64,000 bases of DNA from Bacteroidota bacterium (GTDB taxonomy: Bacteria > Bacteroidota > Bacteroidia > NS11-12g > UBA955): positions 1 through 64,000 of the forward strand of contig JAGFIU010000031.1 of the NCBI GenBank assembly GCA_024103355.1, given 5' to 3'. The notes below the pieces were generated by a model that saw only the letters and a list, made by a program, of their open reading frames with translations, was not told the origin of the DNA and did no database searches. This document shows positions 26,858-36,244 of this stretch, one piece after another (the first letter of the stretch is position 1; every line of letters begins with the position of its first letter). The translations under genes and the position numbers were made by a program.

Positions 26858-27651
26858 TGTCTTTACGCACCATAATTCAGTTCGCTACTGTACTTTTTTC
26901 AATAGCGATAGGAATTCTACTTGTCTCGCTCAATTGGAAAAATGCTACATCCAATCTGGTAAAAAAAACCTCTAAGCAAACTCCACAAAATGAATTTTCA
27001 GAAAGTCAGTATCAACTTGCTGTGTCTGATGATATTGCCGAAATGGGATTTTCAATAGAAACTGATTTTCCTATTAATGTTAGTTTAAGCAAAGACTCTC
27101 TGCAAATTCTTATAGAACATTCTATCAATTCAGGATTGGCTTCTGCCGCTGCTTTTTACAACGAAATAATTGCTGAAAAAGAGAACAAGGATAGTTTCTA
27201 TTTGCAATCAGCACGTTATTTGGTTGTTGCAAATCAATTCACAAAAGATGAATCAAGAGGAAATATTTTTCTTTTAAAAGCACTTAATCTATTAGAAAAG
27301 ATTCTAAAAAACAACCCCAAAAATACAGATGCAAAGACTCTTAAAGGTTACGTCTTAGTACGAACACAACCCATGACAATGGAGGGTATTGCTATCTTAC
27401 AAGAGGTATTACAAGATGACCCAAATAATACAGATGCACTCTTTATGATGGGTGATTTTTCAATAGAGACCGGTCAATACGAAAAAGCATTAGAGCGTTT
27501 CAAAAAATTACTATCTTTGCAGCCCTTTAATTCTGATTATAACTTCAAAGTAAGTGAAGTTTTCAGCCGTTTAAACATGAAAGACAGTGCTGATTATTAC
27601 TTAAAGAGAGGAACAGAGTTTAGAACAAAGGAAACAATAAAAGGACAGTAA
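26857..27651 (+). CDS. Membrane-anchored TPR-repeat protein
   Basis: 264 residues. One N-terminal helix (about 5-25, IIQFATVLFSIAIGILLVSL) should anchor it in the inner membrane. It is followed by a polar linker and tetratricopeptide repeats in the C-terminal half (KALNLLEKILKNNPKNTDAKTLKGYVLV; DALFMMGDFSIETGQYEKALERFKKLLSLQPFN; SEVFSRLNMKDSADYYLKRG). TPRs mediate protein contacts; the partner is unknown. The coupling to HU and the following ribosomal and RNase G genes suggest a housekeeping assembly role, which is only inference. Confidence 0.75.
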   Translation: MSLRTIIQFATVLFSIAIGILLVSLNWKNATSNLVKKTSKQTPQNEFSESQYQLAVSDDIAEMGFSIETDFPINVSLSKDSLQILIEHSINSGLASAAAFYNEIIAEKENKDSFYLQSARYLVVANQFTKDESRGNIFLLKALNLLEKILKNNPKNTDAKTLKGYVLVRTQPMTMEGIAILQEVLQDDPNNTDALFMMGDFSIETGQYEKALERFKKLLSLQPFNSDYNFKVSEVFSRLNMKDSADYYLKRGTEFRTKETIKGQ

Positions 27652-27670
27652 AATTTAATTTTAAAGAGAT

Positions 27671-27760
27671 ATGCCAAGCGGTAAAAAGAGAAAAAGACAC
27701 AAAATTTCAACTCACAAGAGAAAGAAGAGATTGAGAAAAAATCGCCATAAGAAGAAATAA
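27671..27760 (+). CDS. 29-residue highly basic protein, bS22/mS38-like or other small ribosomal protein
   Basis: ATG 27671 to TAA 27760 encodes MPSGKKRKRHKISTHKRKKR followed by LRKNRHKKK. Nearly two thirds of residues are Lys, Arg or His. The pattern is that of tiny conserved Bacteroidota proteins annotated as AURKAIP1/COX24-domain or small ribosomal proteins. AAGAGAT lies just before the ATG. It sits 19 bases after the TPR gene and 27 before the RNase G gene in the same direction. The gene is too short for normal length cut-offs. The ribosomal assignment comes from composition and recollection of the family, not from alignment. Confidence 0.75.
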   Translation: MPSGKKRKRHKISTHKRKKRLRKNRHKKK

Positions 27761-27787
27761 TCTTCTTTAACTTAATTCTAATATAGT

Positions 27788-29338
27788 TTGGTCAACGAAT
27801 TATACATTGAGAGAGTTGCCGGACAAACAAAAATAGCCTTACTATCCGATAAGAAGCTCGTTGAATATCACAACGAAAGCGGAAATGAATCTTTTAAAGT
27901 AGGAGATATCTATCTTGGCAGGGTTAAACGCGTAGTTCCGGGAATAAACGCAGCATTTATTGATATAGGAGACACAAGAGATGCCTTTTTGCATCTCCAT
28001 GACCTTGGTGTGCAGTTTCAGACCTATAATCGTTATATTACCACTGCTCAACAAACCGGAGTTAAAAGTTCCAATCTCGACAAAATTGAGTTTCTTCCGG
28101 AGACTCTAAAAAGCGCTCCTATTGGAGATTATATCAAAAAAGGGCAATTGCTGATGGTTCAGATTTTGAAAGAACCAATCCACAATAAGGGTGCAAGAGT
28201 AGGGTGCGACATTTCATTTGCAGGCAGATTTTTAGTACTCATGCCCTTTTCTCTACAATTATCTGTTTCGCGAAAAATCGGGAACCCCGAGAAGAAAAAA
28301 GAAATTAAAAACCTTTTTAGAGATTTCAGACCGTCAAACTTTGGTATCATTGTAAGAACCGTTGCCGAAGACGCTACCATTGAAGAAATTAAAAGTGACT
28401 TACAAGAGCAATTAAGTAAGTGGAAGTCCACTATTAAATCACTCTTCAAAGCTAATCACAGAACCCGATTATTAAGTGAGGGGTCAAAAATTGAGGTAAT
28501 TCTGCGCGATTTGCTTAATGATAGTTTTGAAAATATATGGGTCAATGAAATGCCTCTGATGGACGAGATTCGTCAAATTATCAATCGTATTTCACATGGT
28601 AAATCCAATTTAGTTAAGCTATACAAAGGGAAGGCAAGTCTTTTTGAGAATTTTGATATTGACAGACAAATCAAAACTTCCTTTGGGAAAAAAGTCCCAT
28701 TTTCTGCGGGTTCCTATTTGATTATTGAGCACACTGAAGCACTTCATGTAATTGATGTGAATAGTGGCAGACAGCTAAATGCCGGAGAGAGTCAACAAGA
28801 AATCTCATTGAGAGTTAATTTGGAAGCTGCCCAAGAGATTGCTCGTCAATTGAGATTAAGAGATATGGGCGGAATCATCGTGATTGATTTTATTGACCTT
28901 AAATCACCTATTCATAAGAAGCAACTCAATGACAAACTCATTGAATATATGAAAGCCGATAAAGCCAGACACAGCATTCTTCCAATGAGCAAATTCGGTC
29001 TTATACAGATTACAAGAGAGCGAATAAGACCCGAAACGGTCATTGTTACTTCTGAAGTTTGTCCTGCATGCAATGGTTCGGGCAAAATAGAGTCTGCAAA
29101 TCTTCTTGAAGACAGAATTGATGAGGCTTTGGCTTATTTGTATATGAATCAAAACATGAAAAAAATCACTTTGGTTTGCAATCCTATCCTCAAAGCATAT
29201 TTCACAAATGGATTGATTTCAATCCGTTTTAGGTGGTTTTTGAAGTATGGAAAATGGCTGAAAATCAAAGAAGACAAACAAATATCATTAGGTTTATTTT
29301 TGTTTGAAAACCAAGCAGGTGAAGAAATAGCACTCTAA
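27788..29338 (+). CDS. rng: Ribonuclease E/G family endoribonuclease (RNase G-like)
   Basis: 516 residues from a TTG start; no ATG fits before the conserved ELYIERVAGQTKIALL. The S1 domain spans about 37-125 (GDIYLGRVKRVVPGINAAFIDIG). The catalytic Mg-binding aspartates are D323 (VIDVNSG) and D367 (VIDFIDL), and a CPAC zinc-link motif carries C425 and C428. The short form without an RNase E scaffold domain fits RNase G. It processes rRNA 5' ends and starts mRNA decay. Its place behind a ribosomal-like small protein fits. Confidence 0.93.
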   Translation: MVNELYIERVAGQTKIALLSDKKLVEYHNESGNESFKVGDIYLGRVKRVVPGINAAFIDIGDTRDAFLHLHDLGVQFQTYNRYITTAQQTGVKSSNLDKIEFLPETLKSAPIGDYIKKGQLLMVQILKEPIHNKGARVGCDISFAGRFLVLMPFSLQLSVSRKIGNPEKKKEIKNLFRDFRPSNFGIIVRTVAEDATIEEIKSDLQEQLSKWKSTIKSLFKANHRTRLLSEGSKIEVILRDLLNDSFENIWVNEMPLMDEIRQIINRISHGKSNLVKLYKGKASLFENFDIDRQIKTSFGKKVPFSAGSYLIIEHTEALHVIDVNSGRQLNAGESQQEISLRVNLEAAQEIARQLRLRDMGGIIVIDFIDLKSPIHKKQLNDKLIEYMKADKARHSILPMSKFGLIQITRERIRPETVIVTSEVCPACNGSGKIESANLLEDRIDEALAYLYMNQNMKKITLVCNPILKAYFTNGLISIRFRWFLKYGKWLKIKEDKQISLGLFLFENQAGEEIAL

Positions 29339-29346
29339 TATAGTTC

Positions 29347-30480
29347 CTATTTATTTTTACTTGCAATCGCTCTATTGTATATTTTACAATAACCGTCTAT
29401 AGCTTTATCAATTGAAAATTCTTTTGCATGTTTCAATGCATTGTTGCTGAACTGTTTTAATCTCTCATCTGAGGAAAGAATGTAAAGTGCCTTATCCGCC
29501 ATTCCTTTAACATCTCCAACGGGTAATAAAAATCCTGAGTAACCATCTTTATTAACTTCCGGAATTCCTCCTGCATTGGTTGACACTACAGGCGTTCCAC
29601 AAGCCATTGCTTCTAAAGCAGCAAGACCAAAACTTTCTGTTTCCGATGTCAAAAGGAACAAATCGCAGTTTGCCAGAATCTCATATACCGCTTCTTGTCT
29701 GCCAAGAAAAATAATACTGTTACACAATTGCAGTTTTTGACACAAATCTTCAATGGCATCTCTTTCAGGGCCGTCTCCAATAATGACTAGCTTAGAAGGG
29801 AGTTGTTTGTTTACTTCATTAAAGACCTTGAGTACATCTTCAATTCTCTTAACCTTTCTAAAATTTGAGCTGTGAACCAAAATTCGTTCTCCATTAGGAG
29901 CAATTGATATTCTAAAATCATCATCTTTCAACTTCTCTGATTCATCAACATGAACAAAGTTATAGATTACATCAATCTCATTTTTAATATTGAAAATTGA
30001 CTTTGTATCAGACTTCAAACTCTCCGAAACAGCCGTAACAGCTTCTGAATTATTGATGGAATACTCCACAACAGGTTTGTATGTCGGATTTCTTCCAACA
30101 AGCGTAATATCTGTACCATGTAATGTAGTAACCAAAGGGATATCAATACCCTTTTCCTTGAGAATCATTTTTGCCATAATCGCTGCCGATGCATGCGGTA
30201 TAGCATAATGAGCATGAAGAATGTCCAAGTTCTGACGCAGAACTATATCAACTATTTTACTTGCCAATATAGTTTCATAAGGTACATAATCAAACAGAGG
30301 ATACGATTTTACAGATACTTCATGAAAAAAAACATTTCCATGAAAATGAGTTAAACGTGCGGGAATGTTATAAGAGATAAAATGTACTTCAAATCCTCTC
30401 TGAGCAAGAACTTTTCCGAGTTCAGTTGCCATCACACCGCTCCCGCCAAAAGTCGGATAAAGCAAAATTCCTATCTTCAT
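29347..30480 (-). CDS. bshA: N-acetyl-alpha-D-glucosaminyl L-malate synthase BshA
   Basis: 377 residues, a GT4 retaining glycosyltransferase. It opens MKIGILLYPTFGGSGVMATELG. Diagnostic BshA segments are LDILHAHYAIPHASAA and TTLHGTDITLVGRNPTYKPV; the donor-site motif is SETESFGLAALEAMACGTPVV. It makes GlcNAc-malate from UDP-GlcNAc and malate, the first step of bacillithiol synthesis, so this organism probably uses bacillithiol as a low-molecular-weight thiol. The genes for later steps (bshB, bshC) are not in the window. It converges on the RNase G gene. Confidence 0.93.
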   Translation of the reverse strand: MKIGILLYPTFGGSGVMATELGKVLAQRGFEVHFISYNIPARLTHFHGNVFFHEVSVKSYPLFDYVPYETILASKIVDIVLRQNLDILHAHYAIPHASAAIMAKMILKEKGIDIPLVTTLHGTDITLVGRNPTYKPVVEYSINNSEAVTAVSESLKSDTKSIFNIKNEIDVIYNFVHVDESEKLKDDDFRISIAPNGERILVHSSNFRKVKRIEDVLKVFNEVNKQLPSKLVIIGDGPERDAIEDLCQKLQLCNSIIFLGRQEAVYEILANCDLFLLTSETESFGLAALEAMACGTPVVSTNAGGIPEVNKDGYSGFLLPVGDVKGMADKALYILSSDERLKQFSNNALKHAKEFSIDKAIDGYCKIYNRAIASKNK

Positions 30481-30530
30481 GTACTCTGCAAATTAATACA
30501 ATAAATAGATAGGGGCGTTTTATAAATTAC

Positions 30531-30560
30531 TTGTTTATATAGAAACAAAAGCTATTTTTG
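30531..30560 (+). promoter_or_regulatory. Promoter of the LVIVD lipoprotein pair
   Basis: TTG (30531-30533), a 19-base spacer and TATTTTTG (30553-30560). The predicted leader to ATG 30588 is about 23 bases, which also supports that start over one at 30558 inside the promoter. Confidence 0.65.
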
Positions 30561-30587
30561 ACTTTAAATTTATCATATGATTACTTC

Positions 30588-31139
30588 ATGAAACGAAACT
30601 TATTTATTCAGTTGATTATTATAGGGATTTTGATAGCAAGCTGCAATGATAGGTCGAAATATAACATTGTTCAGGGTTATATCCCCATTTATGCAGATGA
30701 AATGATTAATTCGTTTCAAAATCTCAGTACTACACCAAGAGCATTAGTACATCCCGGTAAAATATATATTTATAACGATTATTTATTGATTAATGAGAGT
30801 AGAGAAGGGATTCATATATATGATAATTCTAACAAAAAATCGCCTATAAATCTTACTTTTTATAAAATCCCGGGTTGTACAGACATGGCAATTAAAAATT
30901 CTATTTTATATACAAACTATGGAAACGGCTTACTCTCATTCGATATATCAGACCCCAAAAATCCTATTTTCAAACAATACATCAAATCTGATTCGGCCTC
31001 GATCCAAAGACCTGACCCTAGTAGTTCTGTTAGAAATAAGGAGGGATATATTGTTTTTAAATGTCCTGATTTCAGTAAGGGCGAAATAGTTGCATGGCGA
31101 TTGGGAGAAATCGAAGGTAAATATTGTATTTCTAGATAA
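30588..31139 (+). CDS. LVIVD-repeat lipoprotein A
   Basis: 183 residues from ATG 30588. The lipoprotein signal has a lipobox ending in C (GILIASC). The body has LVIVD-type repeats (YNDYLLINESREGIHIYDNSNKKSPI; NSILYTNYGNGLLSFDISDPKNPIFKQY), which form propeller blades at the cell surface or in the periplasm. It has fewer repeats than usual (two to three), so a full propeller would need a partner or oligomer. The substrate is unknown. The next gene, 8 bases away, encodes a similar lipoprotein. Confidence 0.75.
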   Translation: MKRNLFIQLIIIGILIASCNDRSKYNIVQGYIPIYADEMINSFQNLSTTPRALVHPGKIYIYNDYLLINESREGIHIYDNSNKKSPINLTFYKIPGCTDMAIKNSILYTNYGNGLLSFDISDPKNPIFKQYIKSDSASIQRPDPSSSVRNKEGYIVFKCPDFSKGEIVAWRLGEIEGKYCISR

Positions 31140-31147
31140 GAAACATC

Positions 31148-31927
31148 ATGAGACAATTAAGAATCATTCATACATTACTCTATATAATATTAATCGCACT
31201 AATTATTTCTTGCGAGAAACCCGATTCTAGTACTTCAAGTGGAAATTCCGGTTACTCTATCGGGCGTGGAGGCTCTTATGCGCGATTTGCAATTGTAAAT
31301 AATCACCTATACACTATATCTTATAACTATATTGTTACCTATGACATTTCTAATCCTGACAGTATTATCGAAGTGCTTAAAGAAGCAATTGTTGGTACAG
31401 ATATAGGTCGGGATGCTGAAACTATTTTTGCATACAACAACAATCTTTTTATAGGAGCACGATTCGGGATGATAGTTTATTCTCTCACTAATCCTGCAAA
31501 GCCAACTTATATTGGGAGAATGGACCATATACTTAGTTGTGATCCCGTTGTTGCACAAGGTGATTATGCTTATCTTACTCTGAATGGCGCAAGTGAGTGC
31601 AGGGGTATCAATAGGCTATATATTTTGAATATAGCAAATCCTACCAATCCATATCTTGCAAAGTCTTTAAATATGGTTTCTCCTCGTGGTTTAGGAATTG
31701 ACAACAAAAACCTCTTTGTTTGTGATGCGAATAATCTCTTTGTTTACAACTTGAACAATCCCTCTCTACCGGCCAAAATAAACACTATTGAAATTAATGT
31801 GCCCTACGATGTCATTCCTTACAACAACAATCTGGTTTTGAGTGCCCAAGGAGGTATTTATCAATATGATTATTCAAACCCTACCGAGCTTAAACTCAAC
31901 AGCCGCATACCCGTAGTTATTGAATAG
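31148..31927 (+). CDS. LVIVD-repeat lipoprotein B
   Basis: 259 residues. The lipoprotein signal has lipobox LIISC. At least four LVIVD-like repeats are visible (YNYIVTYDISNPDSI; NNLFIGARFGMIVYSLTNPAKPTYIG; INRLYILNIANPTNPYLAKSL; NLFVYNLNNPSLPAKINTI), with the phase 'name-value-ISNP-P' seen in Bacteroidota. It is a paralogue and probable operon partner of the preceding gene. The C-terminus ends with a complete repeat. No enzymatic motif is seen; the function is unknown. Confidence 0.75.
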   Translation: MRQLRIIHTLLYIILIALIISCEKPDSSTSSGNSGYSIGRGGSYARFAIVNNHLYTISYNYIVTYDISNPDSIIEVLKEAIVGTDIGRDAETIFAYNNNLFIGARFGMIVYSLTNPAKPTYIGRMDHILSCDPVVAQGDYAYLTLNGASECRGINRLYILNIANPTNPYLAKSLNMVSPRGLGIDNKNLFVCDANNLFVYNLNNPSLPAKINTIEINVPYDVIPYNNNLVLSAQGGIYQYDYSNPTELKLNSRIPVVIE

Positions 31928-31991
31928 AAGTTTAAAGCCTAGGTATTTCAGAGTAATTACAATTCGAAAAAAACAGAAATCAAAGTCCTCA

Positions 31992-34900
31992 TCATTTCTT
32001 TGAGTTATCTCTATCCGCATGTAACATCTGCGAATAATTTGTCTTTTCTTTCCCTCCTCTCAATTTCATTCCAATAGTATCAAATATGGAGTAAACGACA
32101 GGGACAACGACCAAGGTTAGGAACAAGGAAGACAATAAACCTCCTATAATAACCATGGCCAGCCCACGATTAATGTCAGCCCCATCACCTTGAGCAATTG
32201 CGATTGGCAACATCCCTACCGCCATAGCAATTGTTGTCATAATGATTGGGCGAAATCTGGTATGATTGGCAGCCATAAGTGCATCATGAGTTGTCGCACC
32301 ATTAGCCTTGGAATGATTGGCAAAGTCAACCAATAAAATGGCATTCTTCGCCACCAAACCAATCAACATAATTATCCCCAAAATTGTAAAGATATTCAAG
32401 GTTTGATTAAAAATTGCAAGGAATAACAACGCCCCTATAAAAGAAAGAGGTATTGAAAACAGCACAACCAATGGAGTTGCAAAATTATCATAGAGTGCAA
32501 CCATTACTAAATAAACTAATACAATAGAAGCAACCAAAGCAATTGCTAATGAACCAAAACCATCTTTTTGATTCTCCATATTGCCTCCCCACACATAGTC
32601 AACACCGGGCTTTTTATCTAATTTGGTAAATTGCTTTTCCCATTCTGATGCAACAGTACCTGTAGGCATACCAACAACTTGTGCTTCCACAGAAACTGAC
32701 GGAGACTTATCTCTGCGTTCCAATAGACTAGGGCCGGTACCATAGGTAACAGTAGCAAATTGTTCTAATTTTATTACCTGACCATAGGGATTAATAAATT
32801 CCAGATTCTTAACATCATTAATACTTGCTCTTCCACTTGCATCATATCTAATATTGATATCGTACTCTCTATCTCCGGATCGGAACTTAGTGCTGGTGTT
32901 CCCTGCGAATGCCGTTTGCATTGCCATACCTACTGTTGCTACGTTGAGCCCAAGAGTAGCCATCTTGTCTCGGTCTACTTTAACATCTATTTCAGGATTT
33001 CCACCCTCCGAAGTTAATTTGATGCCCGTAGTACCCGGAATCTTTCTTAATAGTTCTGCTGCTTGAGAAGCGAACTCTTCTGCATCTGCCTGTGTAGAAC
33101 CTACCACAGTCAGTTTTATGGGTGCTTGTTCAGCTCCCATAAGTCCTAAATTCACACTTTTTAACTTGACACCTATTAATTTATCTTCAATATTTTGAAT
33201 TAATTTGGTAGAGTATACCTTGGTTGCCTCAGTTTTGTAGTAATCCTTTTGTAAAAAAATATGAATCTCTGCCTTGTTCTTGGTTCCTGTTGTAGAAATC
33301 ATACCATCAGAAGACTGTCCCACAGTTGTAATTATTTTTGTAATCTCAGGTCTTTCCAATAAAAGAGATTCAGTAAAGAGTGCTGCTTGGTTTGTCTGTT
33401 CAATTGTTGCATCTTTCTTAAGTTCCAATTGTAACAAAAACTCGCCCTTATCATTATCGGGGAAGAAATCAGACCCAATATATCCTTTTCCTATCAAAAC
33501 AAAGGAACTAATAAACAATAAGAAGGCGACAAAAAGCGTGATGACTTTGTGACTTCTCTTTGCTAAAGACCATTCAAGGAGATTACCAATTCCACTACTT
33601 ATTCTTTTAAGAATGGTCTCAAATCTATGAATCAACCTACCAACAAAAGTCTCAGGACGGATAACATCCAGTCTCCCGAATCTAGAATACAACCATGGAA
33701 CCAAGGTAAAAGAGATGAGAAGAGAAAACAAAGTGGATACCATTACAGTCACTGTAAACTGACGTAAAATGTTTGATACCATACCGGTAGATACAGAAAT
33801 TGGGAAAAACACGACAACAATAACCAATGTAATAGAAGATACTGTGAACCCAATTTCTTTAACTCCATCATAGGAGGCACGTACTCTATTTTTCCCCATC
33901 TCCATGTGTCTGTGAATATTCTCAATTACAACTATTGCATCGTCCACCAAAATACCGACAACCAAAGAAAGTCCTAATAACGTCATCAAGTTGAGAGTAT
34001 AACCCAAAAGATTCAGTACAATAAATGTGGAAATCAAGGACAATGGGATTGCTATCATCGTGATAATGGCATTTCTGATACTATGGAGAAAAAATAACAT
34101 AATTGCTCCAACGAGAATAACAGCCAACAATAAATCATGTGATACATTATTTGCTGCACGCAAAGTGTAATCAGTTGAGTTGCTTGCTATATCAATAGAA
34201 ATACCATTAATCTTAAAATCCTTTTCAACTTGTAAAATTTTGTTCTTTACCTCTTCTGAAACTGTAACAGCATTTGCATCAGATTGTTTATATACTTGAA
34301 GCAAGATTGTATTGTCACCATTCAACCTAGCTAATTTTTCAATATCTTTAATACCATCTTGAACTTCAGCAACATCACTTAAGCGAATGTTTACTCCGGC
34401 TGGGGTAGTCAATATCATATTGCGCATTTCATCTATGGAAAGAAATTTGCCCGCGAGCCTTATAGTCATCTGATTATCTCTAGATTTAATGCTTCCCGTA
34501 GGAAAATCCATATTTGAAGCTGCAATCAATTGTTGAATCTGAATAATAGTCAAGCCATAGCCTTTTGCTTTCTCCGGATTAATACTAACTTGAATCTCTC
34601 TAACTTCTCCTCCAATCATGCCAATTTTGGCAACTCCATCTAATCGAGCGAATGCCGGTTGAATCTTCTTGTCTAACAAATCATATAGCTCTTTCTCTGA
34701 GAGCTTGGGAGATGTTACAGATAAATTCATTATCGGAATGTCATCGAATGAGAATTTTGCCAGAGTAGGAACCTTTGCGTCCTCCGGGAGGTCATTAACA
34801 ATGGCATTTATCTTTCTCTGAGCATCATTGAGCAAGAAATCAACATCTGCATCATCATTGAGTCGCACGATAACTACTGAAACACTTTCAAGAGATTTTG

Positions 34901-35144
34901 ACTCAATACTCTTCACATTCTCCAATGTTGATATAGCATCCTCAATCTTCTTTGTAACTGAGTTTTCAACCTCGGATGGAGAGGCACCGGGATAGAGCGT
35001 TTGTATAGAAATTACATTTACTTCAAATTTCGGCACTAACTCATATCCCATTTGCAGGTATGATAGTAAGCCGCCCAGGGTAAGACCAATAAACAGAACA
35101 AGGATCAGACTGGGACGTTTTATTGAGATTTCAGCAATTTTCAT
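31992..35144 (-). CDS. RND efflux pump inner-membrane transporter (AcrB/MexB-like)
   Basis: 1050 residues, the RND size. It opens MKIAEISIKRPSLILVLFIGLTLGG. Two large periplasmic loops and about twelve helices are visible; TM4 carries the proton-relay aspartates (LVVGILVDDAIVVIENI), and a second-half counterpart reads GLVAKNAILLVDFANHS. The set of charged TM residues fits HAE1-type drug efflux more than heavy-metal CusA-type pumps. It exports amphipathic compounds using the proton gradient together with the adaptor and TolC-like genes upstream on this strand. Confidence 0.93.
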   Translation of the reverse strand: MKIAEISIKRPSLILVLFIGLTLGGLLSYLQMGYELVPKFEVNVISIQTLYPGASPSEVENSVTKKIEDAISTLENVKSIESKSLESVSVVIVRLNDDADVDFLLNDAQRKINAIVNDLPEDAKVPTLAKFSFDDIPIMNLSVTSPKLSEKELYDLLDKKIQPAFARLDGVAKIGMIGGEVREIQVSINPEKAKGYGLTIIQIQQLIAASNMDFPTGSIKSRDNQMTIRLAGKFLSIDEMRNMILTTPAGVNIRLSDVAEVQDGIKDIEKLARLNGDNTILLQVYKQSDANAVTVSEEVKNKILQVEKDFKINGISIDIASNSTDYTLRAANNVSHDLLLAVILVGAIMLFFLHSIRNAIITMIAIPLSLISTFIVLNLLGYTLNLMTLLGLSLVVGILVDDAIVVIENIHRHMEMGKNRVRASYDGVKEIGFTVSSITLVIVVVFFPISVSTGMVSNILRQFTVTVMVSTLFSLLISFTLVPWLYSRFGRLDVIRPETFVGRLIHRFETILKRISSGIGNLLEWSLAKRSHKVITLFVAFLLFISSFVLIGKGYIGSDFFPDNDKGEFLLQLELKKDATIEQTNQAALFTESLLLERPEITKIITTVGQSSDGMISTTGTKNKAEIHIFLQKDYYKTEATKVYSTKLIQNIEDKLIGVKLKSVNLGLMGAEQAPIKLTVVGSTQADAEEFASQAAELLRKIPGTTGIKLTSEGGNPEIDVKVDRDKMATLGLNVATVGMAMQTAFAGNTSTKFRSGDREYDINIRYDASGRASINDVKNLEFINPYGQVIKLEQFATVTYGTGPSLLERRDKSPSVSVEAQVVGMPTGTVASEWEKQFTKLDKKPGVDYVWGGNMENQKDGFGSLAIALVASIVLVYLVMVALYDNFATPLVVLFSIPLSFIGALLFLAIFNQTLNIFTILGIIMLIGLVAKNAILLVDFANHSKANGATTHDALMAANHTRFRPIIMTTIAMAVGMLPIAIAQGDGADINRGLAMVIIGGLLSSLFLTLVVVPVVYSIFDTIGMKLRGGKEKTNYSQMLHADRDNSKK

Positions 35145-35162
35145 TGTGGAAGATGATTCTGT

Positions 35163-36221
35163 TTATTGAATTACTTTAATAAGAGTTCCGTCAACCAAAT
35201 TAATTTGACCTGTAGTAATAACCTTATCTCCATTTTGTATACCTGATATTATCTCAACAGTATTTCCAAAATCTCTTCCCGTAGAAACAGTTCTTAAAAC
35301 CGCTTTTCCATCTTCTACCGCAAATACTTTTCCGGAGCTAATGTTCCCTACAAATGCTTGGTGAGGAATAGCCAATGTTTTTACAGTTTGCTCATATCCA
35401 AAGACAGCAGTCCCAAACATTCCTGCCTTTAACTGATTTGAACTACTATTGCTAATCTCTAATTCAACAGGGAAGTTGAGACCGGCATCTGCTTTTGGAG
35501 CAATAAATGTAACATTGCCCTCCCACATTTTGTCGGGAATCGCAGAACACCTAATCATAACCTTCTCTCCTAATTTAACTCTCCCAATAGTTTTTTCATC
35601 AACATTAACCCTAAGTTTTAAGGAAGTAATGTTTACAATCTCAAATAGTTGTTGTCCCGGATTAACATAAGAACCGGGTTCTACATTTTTCTTATTTACA
35701 ATACCTGAAAAAGATGCTGTGATATTTACATCTCCTGCATTGACCTTAGCACTTAGCAGATTGTTCTTGGCATTTTCCAATTGCAATTTAACTTGATCTA
35801 ATTGTTGTTTAGTGACCCCTCCTGAAGAATATGCACGCTCAAATCGACTTACTTCATTGAGTGCATTATCATAAACCGCTTGTGCAATTGAGAGGGCAAT
35901 CTCTTGTTTCTCTCCTTTAATTACTGCTAGTACCTGACCTGCTTTAACCTTGGCTCCTTCTTGTACTAAAACACTCACAACTTTGCCTGGGACTTCGGAA
36001 GAAAGAAATACGGATTGTTGAGGTGCAAATATGCCATTTGCTATATACTCAAGGTTCAATATTTGGGAATCAACATCAGTTACTCTGACTGCAACTTCGT
36101 TATTTGCTTTTATCACGACTTGCGTCTTCGCCATATTGGCGGTCTTATTTTTATTGAGTATATACAGCAGTCCCACAAAGAGTGCTATAATGACACCAAA
36201 AGTTATAATGGTCCTTTTCAT
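35163..36221 (-). CDS. RND efflux periplasmic adaptor (HlyD/MFP family)
   Basis: 352 residues. An N-terminal anchor (IITFGVIIALFVGLLYIL) is followed by a barrel-sandwich (lipoyl) half (GKVVSVLVQEGAKVKAGQVLAVI), a short alpha-hairpin (about 115-160), the second lipoyl half (FSGIVNKKNVEPGSYVNPGQQLFEIV) and beta-barrel and membrane-proximal domains. It joins the RND transporter to the outer-membrane channel. It lies between the tolC-like gene (23-base gap) and the transporter gene (18-base gap). Confidence 0.93.
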   Translation of the reverse strand: MKRTIITFGVIIALFVGLLYILNKNKTANMAKTQVVIKANNEVAVRVTDVDSQILNLEYIANGIFAPQQSVFLSSEVPGKVVSVLVQEGAKVKAGQVLAVIKGEKQEIALSIAQAVYDNALNEVSRFERAYSSGGVTKQQLDQVKLQLENAKNNLLSAKVNAGDVNITASFSGIVNKKNVEPGSYVNPGQQLFEIVNITSLKLRVNVDEKTIGRVKLGEKVMIRCSAIPDKMWEGNVTFIAPKADAGLNFPVELEISNSSSNQLKAGMFGTAVFGYEQTVKTLAIPHQAFVGNISSGKVFAVEDGKAVLRTVSTGRDFGNTVEIISGIQNGDKVITTGQINLVDGTLIKVIQ

Positions 36222-36244
36222 CTGTCTTTTTATATTATCTATTT

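Noticed and set aside
27512-27519. TATCTTTG box inside the TPR gene
   Set aside because: Matches the -7 consensus but has no TTG at the right distance and lies in coding sequence; could be chance. An internal promoter for the small basic gene and rng remains possible.
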